Assembly (NCBI RefSeq): GCF_000473065.1
Contig: NZ_AXAZ01000036.1
Span: 479-64,478 of the forward strand
Length of the DNA: 64,000 nucleotides
Direction of reading: 5' to 3'
Source: Bradyrhizobium sp. WSM1743
Lineage (GTDB): Bacteria; Pseudomonadota; Alphaproteobacteria; Rhizobiales; Xanthobacteraceae
Shown here one piece after another: positions 1-10,450 of the stretch. The notes under the pieces are model-generated. The model saw only the letters and a list, made by a program, of their open reading frames with translations. It was not told where the DNA came from and ran no database searches. The position numbers were made by a program, and so were the translations under genes. Position 1 is the stretch's first letter; each line of letters opens with the position of its first letter.

Positions 1-208
1 GGGCTCACGGAGAGCAATCCGCCCTGCCTCAAGCTTTCGCGCCCGACGCTGCTGCGTCCACCGCAAGCCCGGCTCGCGACAATGACGACCACATGATCGC
101 CCCTCAAGACTGAGCCGGGATGGGCGCTACATACGACATTTCCGAATTTCGGTAAAGTGGAATATTTTTGCGCGGGCGGGTTGACAGGTGGCGACACAGC
201 TCGGTCCC

Positions 209-298
209 GTAGCCCGGATGGAGCGCCAGCGTAATCCGGGACAGTGCGAGATGCCGGGCGAGTGGCCCCGGATTACGCTTTCGCTCCATCCGGGCTAC
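209..298. repeat. Imperfect inverted repeat, 32-nt arms
   Basis: Arms at 209-240 and 267-298 are reverse complements except for two mismatches near the middle, separated by 26 bases. Each arm starts with GTAGCCCGGATGGAGCG. This is the style of dispersed intergenic palindrome common in Bradyrhizobium genomes. It could fold in RNA, but no function is visible. Confidence 0.85.
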
Positions 299-312
299 GG
301 GCGGACCGAGCA

Positions 313-345
313 TCAAAAAAGGGCGGCACAAGGCACCGCCCTTTC
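313..345 (-). terminator. Rho-independent terminator for the gene at 379-801
   Basis: On the minus strand a 9-bp GC-rich stem (AAAGGGCGG paired with CCGCCCTTT) closes a 9-nt loop and runs into six or more T residues. It lies about 35 bases after the stop codon of the upstream minus-strand gene, so it is placed and oriented to end that transcript. Confidence 0.8.
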
Positions 346-378
346 GCAATCAATCCAGGCAGCGTTGAAAACGAGCGT

Positions 379-801
379 TCAATATGGCCCGTAACGGTAG
401 CCCGGATCGTAGTAAAAGGAACTGCCGCCGTAATAGCCGGGACTGCCGTAGTAACCCGGACCGCCGTAGTAAGGACGCGGGCCATAATAATAGCGGTTCT
501 CGTAATAGTCGCGGCGCCGCTGCTCGGCGATCACCCCGCCGATGATACCCGCGGCGGCGCCCATAAAGGCGAGGCCCGCAGCGCTCGGCCCACGTCGATA
601 ATAGTGGCGACGTCGGGCGCTGAAATCGGTGACGCCGGCGGAAGCCTGACCTGCCGCAGCAGCCTTTGCGGACACCGCCGGGGCCGAAGCCGAGGATGCC
701 GCTGCCGAGGGCGACACCGAGACTGCAACCAGCGCCATGCTTGCGAACGCGGCCAGGACCGTGCTGCGGCCGGTTGCGGAAATCATCGGTGCATCACTCA
801 T
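379..801 (-). CDS. Exported Tyr/Gly-rich hypothetical protein
   Basis: This is a 140-residue protein with an N-terminal hydrophobic, Ala-rich segment (about residues 13-37) that reads as a signal peptide. A second short hydrophobic Gly/Ala stretch follows at about 75-92. The tail from about residue 98 is rich in Tyr, Gly, Pro and Arg (YYYGPRPYYGGPGYYG-like). Such tails occur in small alphaproteobacterial surface proteins of unknown role. The ATG at 801 is preceded by GAGGAAG at good spacing, and a terminator follows the stop. No enzyme motif is visible, so the function is unknown. Confidence 0.75.
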   Translation of the reverse strand: MSDAPMISATGRSTVLAAFASMALVAVSVSPSAAASSASAPAVSAKAAAAGQASAGVTDFSARRRHYYRRGPSAAGLAFMGAAAGIIGGVIAEQRRRDYYENRYYYGPRPYYGGPGYYGSPGYYGGSSFYYDPGYRYGPY

Positions 802-1095
802 CTTGATCTTCCTCTGCTTTCACCCAAACACATACGTAAGCAAACAGTCTGTAACGCGCAAACCACTGAAATGGTTTCATGATCGCGGCGATCTGCCACG
901 CTTTGAGCGATTGTAAACCGAACGACCCGATTCAGCTTGAACCATCCAACCTGAGCGGATAATGAACAGCCGCGCCGTTTTCCGGTCGCCGTAAGCGTTT
1001 CACGTGAACCAACGTATCAACCGACGCCGTCGGGATCGATGCCATTTTGCAGGGTTCAACGTGATCGACGCGTCCTTTTCCTCGAAAGAAATCAG
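802..1095. other. Divergent intergenic region
   Basis: These 294 bases separate two divergent genes and should hold both promoters. The only structure I see is a perfect 10-bp palindrome, TTCACGTGAA, at 999-1008, about 90 bases before the plus-strand start. It could be a dimeric regulator site, but nothing confirms this. No further gene is supported. Confidence 0.4.
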
Positions 1096-1347
1096 ATGAT
1101 TGCGGTTCGCAAACTGCCGGCGCGCTATGCGCCGATCGTGATGCCGTTCGTGCTGTCCATCCTCATGACGGCAGTGGTGTCGGTCATTTCGACGCTGCGA
1201 AGCCTCGGCGCAACGCCGGCGTTCCTCGCGACCTGGCCGGCCGCCTGGGCGCTGTCCTGGCTCGTCGCTTTTCCGACGCTGCTCATGGTCCTGCCACTGG
1301 TCCGCCGGATCGTGGCCTGCGTCGTTGCTGCTCCACCCGGGCGGTAG
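1096..1347 (+). CDS. DUF2798-type small membrane protein
   Basis: This is an 83-residue protein with two predicted membrane helices (about residues 12-33 and 48-72) separated by a short loop, a layout typical of DUF2798 proteins (usually 70-90 residues). The start at 1096 (MIAVRKLPAR) is preferred over an in-frame ATG 57 bases upstream because it follows a GAAAGAA purine stretch and gives the family's usual length. The function of the family is not known. Confidence 0.7.
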   Translation: MIAVRKLPARYAPIVMPFVLSILMTAVVSVISTLRSLGATPAFLATWPAAWALSWLVAFPTLLMVLPLVRRIVACVVAAPPGR

Positions 1348-1355
1348 AAAGGCGC

Positions 1356-3143
1356 TTACGACAGCGCCCCCAGCACGCCCCTCGTCGCCTTGTCGATCTC
1401 CTCGACATAGCGGCGGCGGGCGAAGTTCTCGGTGAGGAAGCCGACCACCTTGCGGCTGTCGGTGGAATCGACCACCGCCAGCATCTCCGCTTCGGCCTCG
1501 TCGAACACCGCCATCGCCGACTTCACGTTCATTTCCGGGATCAGCACGATGTCGATCAGGCGGGCGAGCTCGATCACCTGGATGTCGTCGGCGATGGTGT
1601 CGAGGTCGCTGGAGAACAGGTCGGGCAGCAGGACGAGGCCGACATATTCATCCGCATTGTTGACGATGACGATACCGGGCCGCGAGCCCAGCGCGAATTC
1701 GCGGCGCGCGGCGGCGATCGTCGTGGTTGAAGGCACCTTGCCGACGTCGGAGCGCATCAGGCGCTCGACGGTGAGATTGCGCAGCCAGCCGACGTCGTTG
1801 GCGCTGCGGATGGTCTCGCCGCGCAGATGCAGCCGCCAGGTCGAGAAGGAGTGTCCGAACATGAAGCGGACGCAGATCGATGTGACGATGCAGCCGGCCA
1901 GCACCACGGCGGTGACGTCGACATTGCGGGTCATCTCGAGCACGAGAAACGACATCGTCAGGGGGCCGCCGACGATGGCGACACCGAGCGTCGCCATGCC
2001 GGTCAGCATCGCCACCAGCGGATCGATCACGAAGTTCGGACTGATCAGTCCCAACAACTCGGCGAAGAACTTCCCGATCAGGCTGCCGACGAACAGCGAG
2101 GCGAAGAACAGGCCGCCGCGGAAGCCCGAGGCGAGCGAGACCAAGCAGGCCGTCACCTTCAGGGCGATGATCAGCGCGATCAAGCCGATCGTCATGTCGT
2201 GAAAGAGATCGAGCACCATGGCGCCATGGCCGGCCGCCAGCACCTGCGGCGTGACGATGGCAAATCCGCCGACGATGAGACCGCCGAACACCGGGCGGAG
2301 CCAGACCGGCAACCAGGCGAACAGCCGCTCGAACATCGGCGAGGAGCGCATCACGGCGATGCCGACGCCGCTGGTGACGAGGGCGAGCCCGATCAGCGCC
2401 AGATATTGCTCGACGCCGACGGCGCTGACCTTGGGTATCTCCAGCGAGTATGGCGCGCCGCCGAGCCATTGCGCGGTCAGGGCGCCCGCGAGCGAGGCCG
2501 CCAGGATCGGCGCGGCGCTGCCGACCGAATAGACGCCGACGATCAGCTCGCAGGCGTAGAAGGCGCCGGTGATCGGGGCTCCGAACGCCGCCGCGATCGC
2601 TGCGGCGGCGCCGCAGCCGACCATCAGGCGCTGATCGTTGCGGCGGAGATTGAAGAATTTGCCGAGCAGCGAGGCGATGCCCGAGCCGATCTGGGTATAG
2701 CCGGCCTCCAGGCCAACCGAGGCGCCGCAGCCGTTGGAGATCAGGGTCTGGCTCGACACCACCACGCTGTCCCGCATCGAGAGATTGCCGCCGCGCAGCG
2801 CGTTCGCCTCGATCGGGTCGACCGCGTTCGAGATCTTCATGCGCCGCCGCGACCATTCCATGATGCCGAGCGCGAGCCCTCCGAGCGCGGGCGCGATCAG
2901 CGCCGCCCAGGGACTGACATACGCGTTGGAGGACAGGCGGACGTCGATGGGAATGCCGTAGATCACGACGTGCGCGATCTGGGCGATCTCGGCCATCAAC
3001 GTCACGATCGCGCCCGCGAGCGTGCCGATCACCAGCGCGAGCGGGATCAGGTAGAACTCGTTGCTGCGCAAGAGGGCGCGCATCCGAACCATGGTGCGGT
3101 TCGTCCCCTTGCGATCGACGAGATGTCTGATCCGCACGAACAC
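1356..3143 (-). CDS. ClC-family chloride channel/antiporter with CBS pair
   Basis: This 595-residue protein is an integral membrane ClC protein. After a short cytoplasmic N-terminus (about 1-30), residues 30-430 contain many hydrophobic helices. The segment ASVGLEAGYTQIGSG corresponds to the conserved G(K/R)EGP region; its Glu is the expected gating or proton-coupling residue. The following GCGAAAAIAAAFGAPITG also matches the family. The last 130 residues contain a CBS-domain pair, which in ClC proteins usually senses nucleotides. The usual GSGIP anion-binding motif is replaced by SNGCGAS, so ion selectivity is uncertain. The gene runs tail-to-tail with the DUF2798 gene and is followed upstream by the aldolase gene, 12 bases away. 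Confidence 0.9.
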   Translation of the reverse strand: MFVRIRHLVDRKGTNRTMVRMRALLRSNEFYLIPLALVIGTLAGAIVTLMAEIAQIAHVVIYGIPIDVRLSSNAYVSPWAALIAPALGGLALGIMEWSRRRMKISNAVDPIEANALRGGNLSMRDSVVVSSQTLISNGCGASVGLEAGYTQIGSGIASLLGKFFNLRRNDQRLMVGCGAAAAIAAAFGAPITGAFYACELIVGVYSVGSAAPILAASLAGALTAQWLGGAPYSLEIPKVSAVGVEQYLALIGLALVTSGVGIAVMRSSPMFERLFAWLPVWLRPVFGGLIVGGFAIVTPQVLAAGHGAMVLDLFHDMTIGLIALIIALKVTACLVSLASGFRGGLFFASLFVGSLIGKFFAELLGLISPNFVIDPLVAMLTGMATLGVAIVGGPLTMSFLVLEMTRNVDVTAVVLAGCIVTSICVRFMFGHSFSTWRLHLRGETIRSANDVGWLRNLTVERLMRSDVGKVPSTTTIAAARREFALGSRPGIVIVNNADEYVGLVLLPDLFSSDLDTIADDIQVIELARLIDIVLIPEMNVKSAMAVFDEAEAEMLAVVDSTDSRKVVGFLTENFARRRYVEEIDKATRGVLGALS

Positions 3144-3155
3144 CTTCTACCCGTC

Positions 3156-3809
3156 CTACCCTTCCAACAGGCCGTAACCGGCCATGCGCTGGCGAACCCG
3201 TTCGATCTCGTCGCTCGGAAGCAGCGGCGGTTGTCCGATCTGAAGGCAGCCGTGATATTGCCGTGCCAGCGTCTCGACCTCGACAGCCAGCCACATCGCC
3301 TTGTCCAGCGTCTTGCCAATCGCGATCATGCCGTGGTGGTCGAGCAGGCAGGCAAGCCGGCCCTCCAGCGCCCGCACCGCATGTTTTGACAGCTCCTCGG
3401 TTCCGAACGTCGCATAGGGCGCACAGCGGATGCTGTCGCCGCCGGCAGCCGCGATCATGTAGTGCACCGGCGGAATCGCCATGCCCATGATCGCCAGGAT
3501 GGTGCAATAGGCCGGATGGGCATGCACGACGGCGTTGACGTCGGGCCGCGACTTCAGGATGTCGCGATGGAAACGCCATTCGCTGGACGGCTTTTGGGTG
3601 GGCGCGTGTGCGCCGTCCATAGTCATGAAGACGATCTGGTCCGGTGTCATGTCGTCATATGGCACGCTGGTCGGCGTGACCAGGAGCCCGTCCACATGCC
3701 GGACGCTGATATTTCCTGATGTACCCTGGTTGATGCCGAGCGCATTCATGCGGCGGCAGGCGTCGATGATGGCTTGCCTTTTGTCGAGTTCGTCCGCTGT
3801 CATCGACAT
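3156..3809 (-). CDS. Class II aldolase/adducin family protein
   Basis: This 217-residue protein has the class II aldolase fold typical of L-fuculose- or L-ribulose-phosphate processing enzymes. Visible motifs are the phosphate-binding TSGNISVR (about residues 29-36), the metal-binding HAHPAY (about 93-98) and a later LLDHHGMIAIGK with the third His. The start at 3809 is chosen because GAGAAG lies upstream and the protein then begins near the conserved core; an upstream in-frame ATG would add 25 poorly conserved residues. It ends 12 bases before the ClC gene on the same strand, so co-transcription is likely. The substrate cannot be read from the sequence. Confidence 0.85.
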   Translation of the reverse strand: MSMTADELDKRQAIIDACRRMNALGINQGTSGNISVRHVDGLLVTPTSVPYDDMTPDQIVFMTMDGAHAPTQKPSSEWRFHRDILKSRPDVNAVVHAHPAYCTILAIMGMAIPPVHYMIAAAGGDSIRCAPYATFGTEELSKHAVRALEGRLACLLDHHGMIAIGKTLDKAMWLAVEVETLARQYHGCLQIGQPPLLPSDEIERVRQRMAGYGLLEG

Positions 3810-3978
3810 CTCGGTTTCTTCTCGGCTTCTTGGCGATGGACGTTTGCTAGAGGGGAAGTACGTCAAAGCAATGCGGCAGCGCAAGCGAAAGCGACCGGAT
3901 CGCGCCCGGTCTCGTCGACGGAGTCCCCGCTCCCCGAAACAGACCGCAAAATCAACAGATTAGCGGATTGTCGCACCG

Positions 3979-4247
3979 CTACGACAGGCTCGCCCGGACG
4001 GCCGCGATCCCGTTGATGACGAACTGTACCGAATAGGCGGCGAGCAGCATGCCGAACACACGTGAGAGCACGGCATTTCCAGTGCGCCCGATCAGGCGAG
4101 CTGAGACGAAGCACAACATGCAAAGCAGGCAAACCGCGAGCACCACCGCGATACCGCGATGATGATCGCGAGCTTCGCGCCATAGCCGGCACCGCCCGAC
4201 AGCAGCAGCGTGGTCGTGACGAAGGCGGACAGGGCGAAGTCGAGCAT
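3979..4247 (-). pseudogene. Remnant of a MarC-family membrane protein gene
   Basis: The minus strand starts with MLDFALSAFVTT, a typical MarC/NAAT N-terminus, then jumps directly to TLLLSGGAGYGAKLAIIIAV, which belongs near the C-terminal third of the family. About half of a normal protein of roughly 200 residues is missing between them. After IIIAV (near 4155) the frame shifts; the C-terminal part resumes as LAVCLLCMLCFVSARLIGRT and ends FVINGIAAVRASLS before a stop at 3979. The internal deletion plus the frameshift make this a clear pseudogene. The identification rests on my recall of the family pattern. Confidence 0.75.
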
Positions 4248-4335
4248 GTGTCGGCGTGGTCCTCGGACCTTGGAACGATGGCTGCCGGGCAGACTTAGCC
4301 CAGCAAAGCCGCTTTGGAAATCACTGGAGACGACA

Positions 4336-4542
4336 ATGAGCGACAGTGGAATCGGAATGCTGCTCGGCCACCTCTCGGCCAACCTGCTCTGGCTCTGGTT
4401 CATCGGCGCGTTCGTCCTCGGCGGGGTCCTCGTTTACGGGGTGATGAAGGCCGGCCACCTGCGCCGCAGCGAGCGGGCACGCCTCGACCGTGCGACGGAA
4501 GAGCGACAGCGCCAGGAAGACCCCTACAAGCGCCCGACCTGA
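4336..4542 (+). CDS. Small single-pass membrane protein, unknown
   Basis: This is a 68-residue product with one strong transmembrane helix (about residues 13-38, LLWLWFIGAFVLGGVLVYGVM) followed by a charged tail rich in Arg, Glu and Gln. The start at 4336 (MSDSGIG) follows GGAGACGACA. An in-frame ATG 126 bases upstream is less likely because it reads through the start of the decayed marC gene. I do not recognise a family. Confidence 0.6.
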   Translation: MSDSGIGMLLGHLSANLLWLWFIGAFVLGGVLVYGVMKAGHLRRSERARLDRATEERQRQEDPYKRPT

Positions 4543-4653
4543 GCGAGCCGCGGACGCCGGTTGCAGTTTGGAACTTTCGTTCTTCGTGCGGCTTTGATCG
4601 CCCGAGGATTGAGGAAGGCGACGCCTTCCCGTGTCACCTCAAGAGGAGGACGT

Positions 4654-5220
4654 ATGGCTAAACGAGCGAAGAAACGCACAACCAAGAAGACCGCGGCGCG
4701 CCGGCCGCGTCAGGCGCCGAAGATGCTCAGCGACCTGTTTCTGGAGACGCTGAAGGACATCTATTTCGCCGAGAATAAGATCATCAAGACCTTGCCCAAG
4801 ATGGCGAAGGCAGCGCAATCGAAGGAGCTGGCAGCCGCCTTCAACAAGCATCTGCGCGAGACCCAGGGCCAGGTCAAGCGGCTGGACCAGGTCTTCAAGA
4901 TGCTGGGCAAGCCTGCACGCGGCAAGCCCTGCGAGGCCATCAACGGCATTGCCGACGAGGGCGCCGAGATCATGAAGGAGTTCAAGGGAGCGCCGGCGCT
5001 CGATGCCGGACTGCTCGCAGCGGCGCAATCGGTCGAGCATTACGAGATCTCCCGCTACGGCACGCTGCGCACCTGGGCCGAGGAGCTCGGCATGCAGGAC
5101 GCAGCAAGGCTGCTCCAGGAGACGCTGGACGAGGAAGAGGCGACCGATCACGCCCTGACCGAGCTCGCCACCTCCGTGATCAATCTCGAAGCGGAAGAAG
5201 AGTATCGCACTGCGGCCTGA
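4654..5220 (+). CDS. DUF892/YciE-type ferritin-like protein
   Basis: This 188-residue protein has a Lys/Arg-rich N-terminal tail (residues 1-25) and a four-helix ferritin-like body. Conserved Glu and His positions typical of DUF892 are visible in LKDIYFAENKIIKTLPKMA, KHLRETQGQVKRLDQVF, SVEHYEISRYGTLRTWAEE and LDEEEATDHALTELA. These residues normally form a di-iron-like site. Members are usually induced in stress or stationary phase. The start at 4654 has a strong AAGAGGAGG site. It stands just before hsp20 and lon on the same strand, consistent with a stress block. Confidence 0.88.
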   Translation: MAKRAKKRTTKKTAARRPRQAPKMLSDLFLETLKDIYFAENKIIKTLPKMAKAAQSKELAAAFNKHLRETQGQVKRLDQVFKMLGKPARGKPCEAINGIADEGAEIMKEFKGAPALDAGLLAAAQSVEHYEISRYGTLRTWAEELGMQDAARLLQETLDEEEATDHALTELATSVINLEAEEEYRTAA

Positions 5221-5385
5221 CCCGGTTCCTTGGCCGCGCCCTTGGCAAGGAGGGAACGTCGCGGCCCATGCCGCGGCGTTCGCTTGTCTTGATCGCACGA
5301 CGGCGCATGGCACATCGGCGCCACCGCACTGGATTTCCCGGGAACCGGCCCCATATGCAGGCTTTCCCACCCCCGAGCCCGCATC

Positions 5386-5769
5386 ATGCAACCCAAAAAT
5401 CCCCTCGACTGGATGCTGTCCGAAGCCCTGGACTCGCTGACCCGCGCCGATCGGCTGCGCCAGCAGTTCGGCCGCCAGGAAGCTTGCTGGGAGCCGCCGA
5501 TCGACGTGCTCGAGACCGAGCGTGAGCTCCTGATCCTGGTGGCGCTTCCCGGTGTCAATCCGGACAATGTCGAGACGGTCATCCATGACGGCGTTCTCAT
5601 CATCTCCGGTCAGCGCACCCTCCCGCCGGAGCTTCGCAACGCCCGCATCCATCGGCTCGAGCTGCCGCAGGGGCGTTTTGAGCGCCGCATTGCATTGCCC
5701 CTTGGCCGCTACGCAATCAGCCGCTTCGTGATGGACGGCTGCGTCGCACTGCGCCTCGCCAAATCCTGA
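5386..5769 (+). CDS. Hsp20/alpha-crystallin small heat-shock protein
   Basis: This 127-residue protein contains an alpha-crystallin domain from about residue 35 (WEPPIDVLETERELLILVALPG) to the C-terminus. ALPGVNPDNVETVIHDGVLIISGQR is the family's beta-strand core, and LPLGRYAISRF replaces the usual A-x-x-x-n-G-V-L region near the end. Such proteins hold unfolding clients. The stop is 8 bases before the lon start, so a chaperone-protease operon is likely. No ROSE-type thermometer or CIRCE element is obvious in the 165 bases upstream. Confidence 0.85.
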   Translation: MQPKNPLDWMLSEALDSLTRADRLRQQFGRQEACWEPPIDVLETERELLILVALPGVNPDNVETVIHDGVLIISGQRTLPPELRNARIHRLELPQGRFERRIALPLGRYAISRFVMDGCVALRLAKS

Positions 5770-5777
5770 GGTCGATC

Positions 5778-8171
<2,394 letters not shown>

Positions 8172-8176
8172 ACGCG

Positions 8177-8332
8177 ATGAAGAAACTGCTGGAAAGAGCA
8201 AAGAGATCGCGGAAGACGCAGCGGCTGCGCCAGTTGCTCGATCGCGCGATCGACCGGGTTCGCGATACGCTTGCGGCGCCTGAGCCGCGACTTCAGCCGG
8301 TCCCGGTCCGGGTGAAGTGCCGCAAGGGTTGA
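8177..8332 (+). CDS. Possible small basic protein after lon
   Basis: A 51-codon frame starts 5 bases after the lon stop and ends before the hairpin at 8372. The product is highly basic (MKKLLERAKRSRKTQRLRQL) and predicted helical, then Pro-rich. A GGCGGAG run overlapping the end of lon lies upstream. It could be a real translationally coupled peptide or chance coding; I do not recognise a family. Confidence 0.4.
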   Translation: MKKLLERAKRSRKTQRLRQLLDRAIDRVRDTLAAPEPRLQPVPVRVKCRKG

Positions 8333-8371
8333 GCCCTCCGTCTCGAGCCCTCGCGGCTGCCCCAAACGAAT

Positions 8372-8401
8372 GGCCCCCTCGTTCGAGGGGGCCTTTGCGT
8401 T
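8372..8401. terminator. Bidirectional terminator between lon and HU genes
   Basis: A perfect 10-bp GC stem (GGCCCCCTCG paired with CGAGGGGGCC) with a 2-nt turn lies between two convergent genes, followed by TTTGCGTTGTT on the plus side. Position and structure fit termination of both transcripts. Confidence 0.75.
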
Positions 8402-8402
8402 G

Positions 8403-8705
8403 TTAGGACACGGCGTCCTTGGCGGCCTTGACCGGGCGGGCGCGGACGATCTTCCGGGCCGGCTTGGCCTTGAACATCATCTCTTCACCCGTGAACGGGT
8501 TGGTGCCCTTGCGCGCCTTGGTCGCGGGCTTCTTGATGACCACGAACTTGGCGAAGCCCGGCACCAGGAACAGGCCGTTCTTCTTGAGCTCCTTGTGGCC
8601 GACGTCGGTCAGCGTCTCCATGACGTTCTTGACGTCACGCTTGGAAAGCTCGGTGGCGGTCGCAATCTTTTCGATCAACTGCGATTTGGACATTTGGGTT
8701 GGCAT
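8403..8705 (-). CDS. HU-family DNA-binding protein
   Basis: This 100-residue basic protein has the HU/IHF fold. It starts MSKSQLIEKIATATELSKRD-like (after MPTQ), has the dimer-core helix DVKNVMETLTDVGHKELKKNG, and has the DNA-binding arm GTNPFTGEEM. A Lys/Arg/Ala-rich tail (PARKIVRARPVKAAKD) extends beyond the usual 90 residues. The start at 8705 is supported by GAGGAG and by the family's length. It compacts and bends DNA. It is preceded by an A/T-rich upstream region and shares a terminator with lon. Confidence 0.9.
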   Translation of the reverse strand: MPTQMSKSQLIEKIATATELSKRDVKNVMETLTDVGHKELKKNGLFLVPGFAKFVVIKKPATKARKGTNPFTGEEMMFKAKPARKIVRARPVKAAKDAVS

Positions 8706-8935
8706 CGTGTCTCCTCTGATTCGTTGCCGGTTGCATATTAGACCAACCGTTGAAGGCCTATAGCCTTCTGCACAGTTTTGTCGCGATTTTACGGGCTTTT
8801 CTGGCCCCCTGTGACAAAAAACCCTGCTTTTTAGCGACTTCCGGAGCGAAAGAAGCCTCGGGCAGCGGTTTTTGCCTTGTTTCAAAGGCCCGCACGCCAC
8901 CTTGCTAGAACTGATTCGTAGCTTTCGACAAGCGA

Positions 8936-8964
8936 CGACCGGCCTCTTTGTGAGAGGCCGGTCG
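8936..8964 (-). terminator. Hairpin after the thiolase gene
   Basis: A perfect 12-bp stem (CGACCGGCCTCT with AGAGGCCGGTCG) with a 5-nt loop lies about 20 bases after the thiolase stop codon on the minus strand. There is no strong T tract, so it may terminate or stabilise the transcript. Confidence 0.6.
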
Positions 8965-8985
8965 CGATTCACCCTGAAAAATAAG

Positions 8986-10218
8986 CTAGATGCGCTCGAT
9001 GATGATGGCGGGCGCCATGCCGCCGGCGGCGCACATGGTGACGAGACCACGCCTCAAGTCGTGCCGCTCGAGCTCGTCGAGCACTGTGCCGATCAGGATC
9101 GAGCCGGTGGCGCCGATGGGATGGCCGAGCGCGATCGAGCCGCCGTTGACGTTGACCTTGGCGCGGTCGAGCTTGAGGTCGCGGATATATTTTTCCGCCA
9201 CCACGGCAAAGGCCTCGTTGATCTCGAACAGGTCGATGTCGTCGATGGTGAGGCCCGCCTTCGCCAGCACCTTGCGCGTCGCCGGCACCGGCGCGTTCAG
9301 CATCAGGGTCGGCGAGTCCCCCATGTTGGCCATCGCGACCACGCGAGCGCGGGCTTTAAGGCCATGGGTCTTGGCGTAGGCGGGCGAGGCCAGCAGGATC
9401 GCGGCGGCGCCGTCGACGACGCCGGAGGAGTTGCCGGCGTGATGCACGAAGTCGATCTTCAGATCAGGGTATTTCTGCAGGATCAGGCCGCGATAGGTCG
9501 TGCCCTTGTCGTCGAGCGCGTAGTCGGCGATCGCCGGAAACGCAGGCTTCAGGCTGCTGAGGCCTTCCATCGTGGTCTGCGGCCGCGGATATTCTTCATG
9601 ATCTAGCGCGAGGCTGCCGTCCTCGCGGTGGACGGGCACCAGGCTCTTCTTGAAATGGCCGTTCGCGATCGCATGCGCTGCGCGCTTCTGGCTCTCCAGG
9701 CCGAGCGCGTCGACATCCCTTCGCGTGATGCCTTCCAGCGTCGCGATGGCGTCCGCACAGACGCCCTGATGCGACTGCGGATGCTTGGCCCGCAGGCGCA
9801 GATTGCCGCCGTCCATCATCATCGGACCGCCGCCGCGGCGTCCCTCCATCGACATCATCTCGCAGCCGCCGGCGATGACGAGATCCTCAGTGCCTGCCAT
9901 GATCGAGCTGGCGGCCATGTTGACGCTGGTGATGCCGCTGCCGCAGAAGCGGTCGAGCGTCACCGCGCTGGCGCGCACGTCGTAGCCGGCATCGAGCGCC
10001 GACATGCGGCCGAGATCGCCGCTTTGCGTCGCGACCTGCGCGCTGCAGCCCCAGACGATGTCGTCGACGTCGGCAGTGTCGATGCCGGTGCGATCAGCGA
10101 GCGCGCGCAGCACCGTTGCGCCCAGTTGCTGCGGATGAATGCCCGAGAGGGCGCCCTTGCCGGCCTTGCCGATGCCCCGCGGGGTCCGGCAGGCATCGAT
10201 GATGAGTGCGTCGGCCAT
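8986..10218 (-). CDS. Acetyl-CoA C-acyltransferase (thiolase)
   Basis: This 410-residue thiolase condenses or cleaves acyl-CoA in fatty-acid or related degradation. The nucleophilic Cys is at about residue 92 in LDRFCGSGI. The second conserved motif, NGGSIALGHPIGATG, is present near the C-terminus, followed by the base-forming Cys in MCAAGGMAP. The start at 10218 follows AGAGGACG. The GGCEMMS segment is typical of thiolases. The neighbours do not form a beta-oxidation operon, so the exact substrate is open (degradative rather than biosynthetic thiolase by overall pattern). Confidence 0.92.
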   Translation of the reverse strand: MADALIIDACRTPRGIGKAGKGALSGIHPQQLGATVLRALADRTGIDTADVDDIVWGCSAQVATQSGDLGRMSALDAGYDVRASAVTLDRFCGSGITSVNMAASSIMAGTEDLVIAGGCEMMSMEGRRGGGPMMMDGGNLRLRAKHPQSHQGVCADAIATLEGITRRDVDALGLESQKRAAHAIANGHFKKSLVPVHREDGSLALDHEEYPRPQTTMEGLSSLKPAFPAIADYALDDKGTTYRGLILQKYPDLKIDFVHHAGNSSGVVDGAAAILLASPAYAKTHGLKARARVVAMANMGDSPTLMLNAPVPATRKVLAKAGLTIDDIDLFEINEAFAVVAEKYIRDLKLDRAKVNVNGGSIALGHPIGATGSILIGTVLDELERHDLRRGLVTMCAAGGMAPAIIIERI

Positions 10219-10298
10219 GGGCGTCGTCCTCTTGTTTATGGGTGTTGAGAGCGTTGTGAATCAATGGAGGAGGTGAGTCAACGCGCAGCGCCTCCTTC

Positions 10299-10446
10299 GC
10301 CTCTGCCCGCTCGCGGGGAGAGGCCGGATTTTACGCGCAGCGGAAAATCCGGGTGAGGGGGAGCTTCGGCAAGGGCGGTGACAGACGGACTCGCGGATAG
10401 AGCCCCTCAACGCTGCCCTCTCCCCGTAAAAACGGGGAGAGGGAGA
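10299..10446. repeat. REP-like composite palindrome
   Basis: This intergenic block holds several stems: CCGGATTTT paired with AAAATCCGG at about 10324-10352, and CTCTCCCCGT paired with ACGGGGAGAG at 10418-10441. The same CTCTCCCC/GGGGAGAG motifs recur at 31411-31436 and 31640-31680. It fills the gap between two minus-strand genes. Confidence 0.75.
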
Positions 10447-10450
10447 AGAG

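Noticed and set aside
244..882. Plus-strand 212-codon frame
   Set aside because: It runs through the intergenic palindrome, the terminator and antisense to the exported protein gene at 379-801, and its product has no protein-like pattern.
1648..3579. Long minus-strand frame of 643 codons
   Set aside because: It is a shadow of the ClC and aldolase genes; the product is extremely Arg-rich, as expected for out-of-frame high-GC DNA.
5221..5385. Possible ROSE thermometer or sigma-54 promoter before hsp20
   Set aside because: TGGCAC is present, but the spacing to a GC dinucleotide does not fit a -24/-12 promoter, and no anti-Shine-Dalgarno stem pairs with the start.
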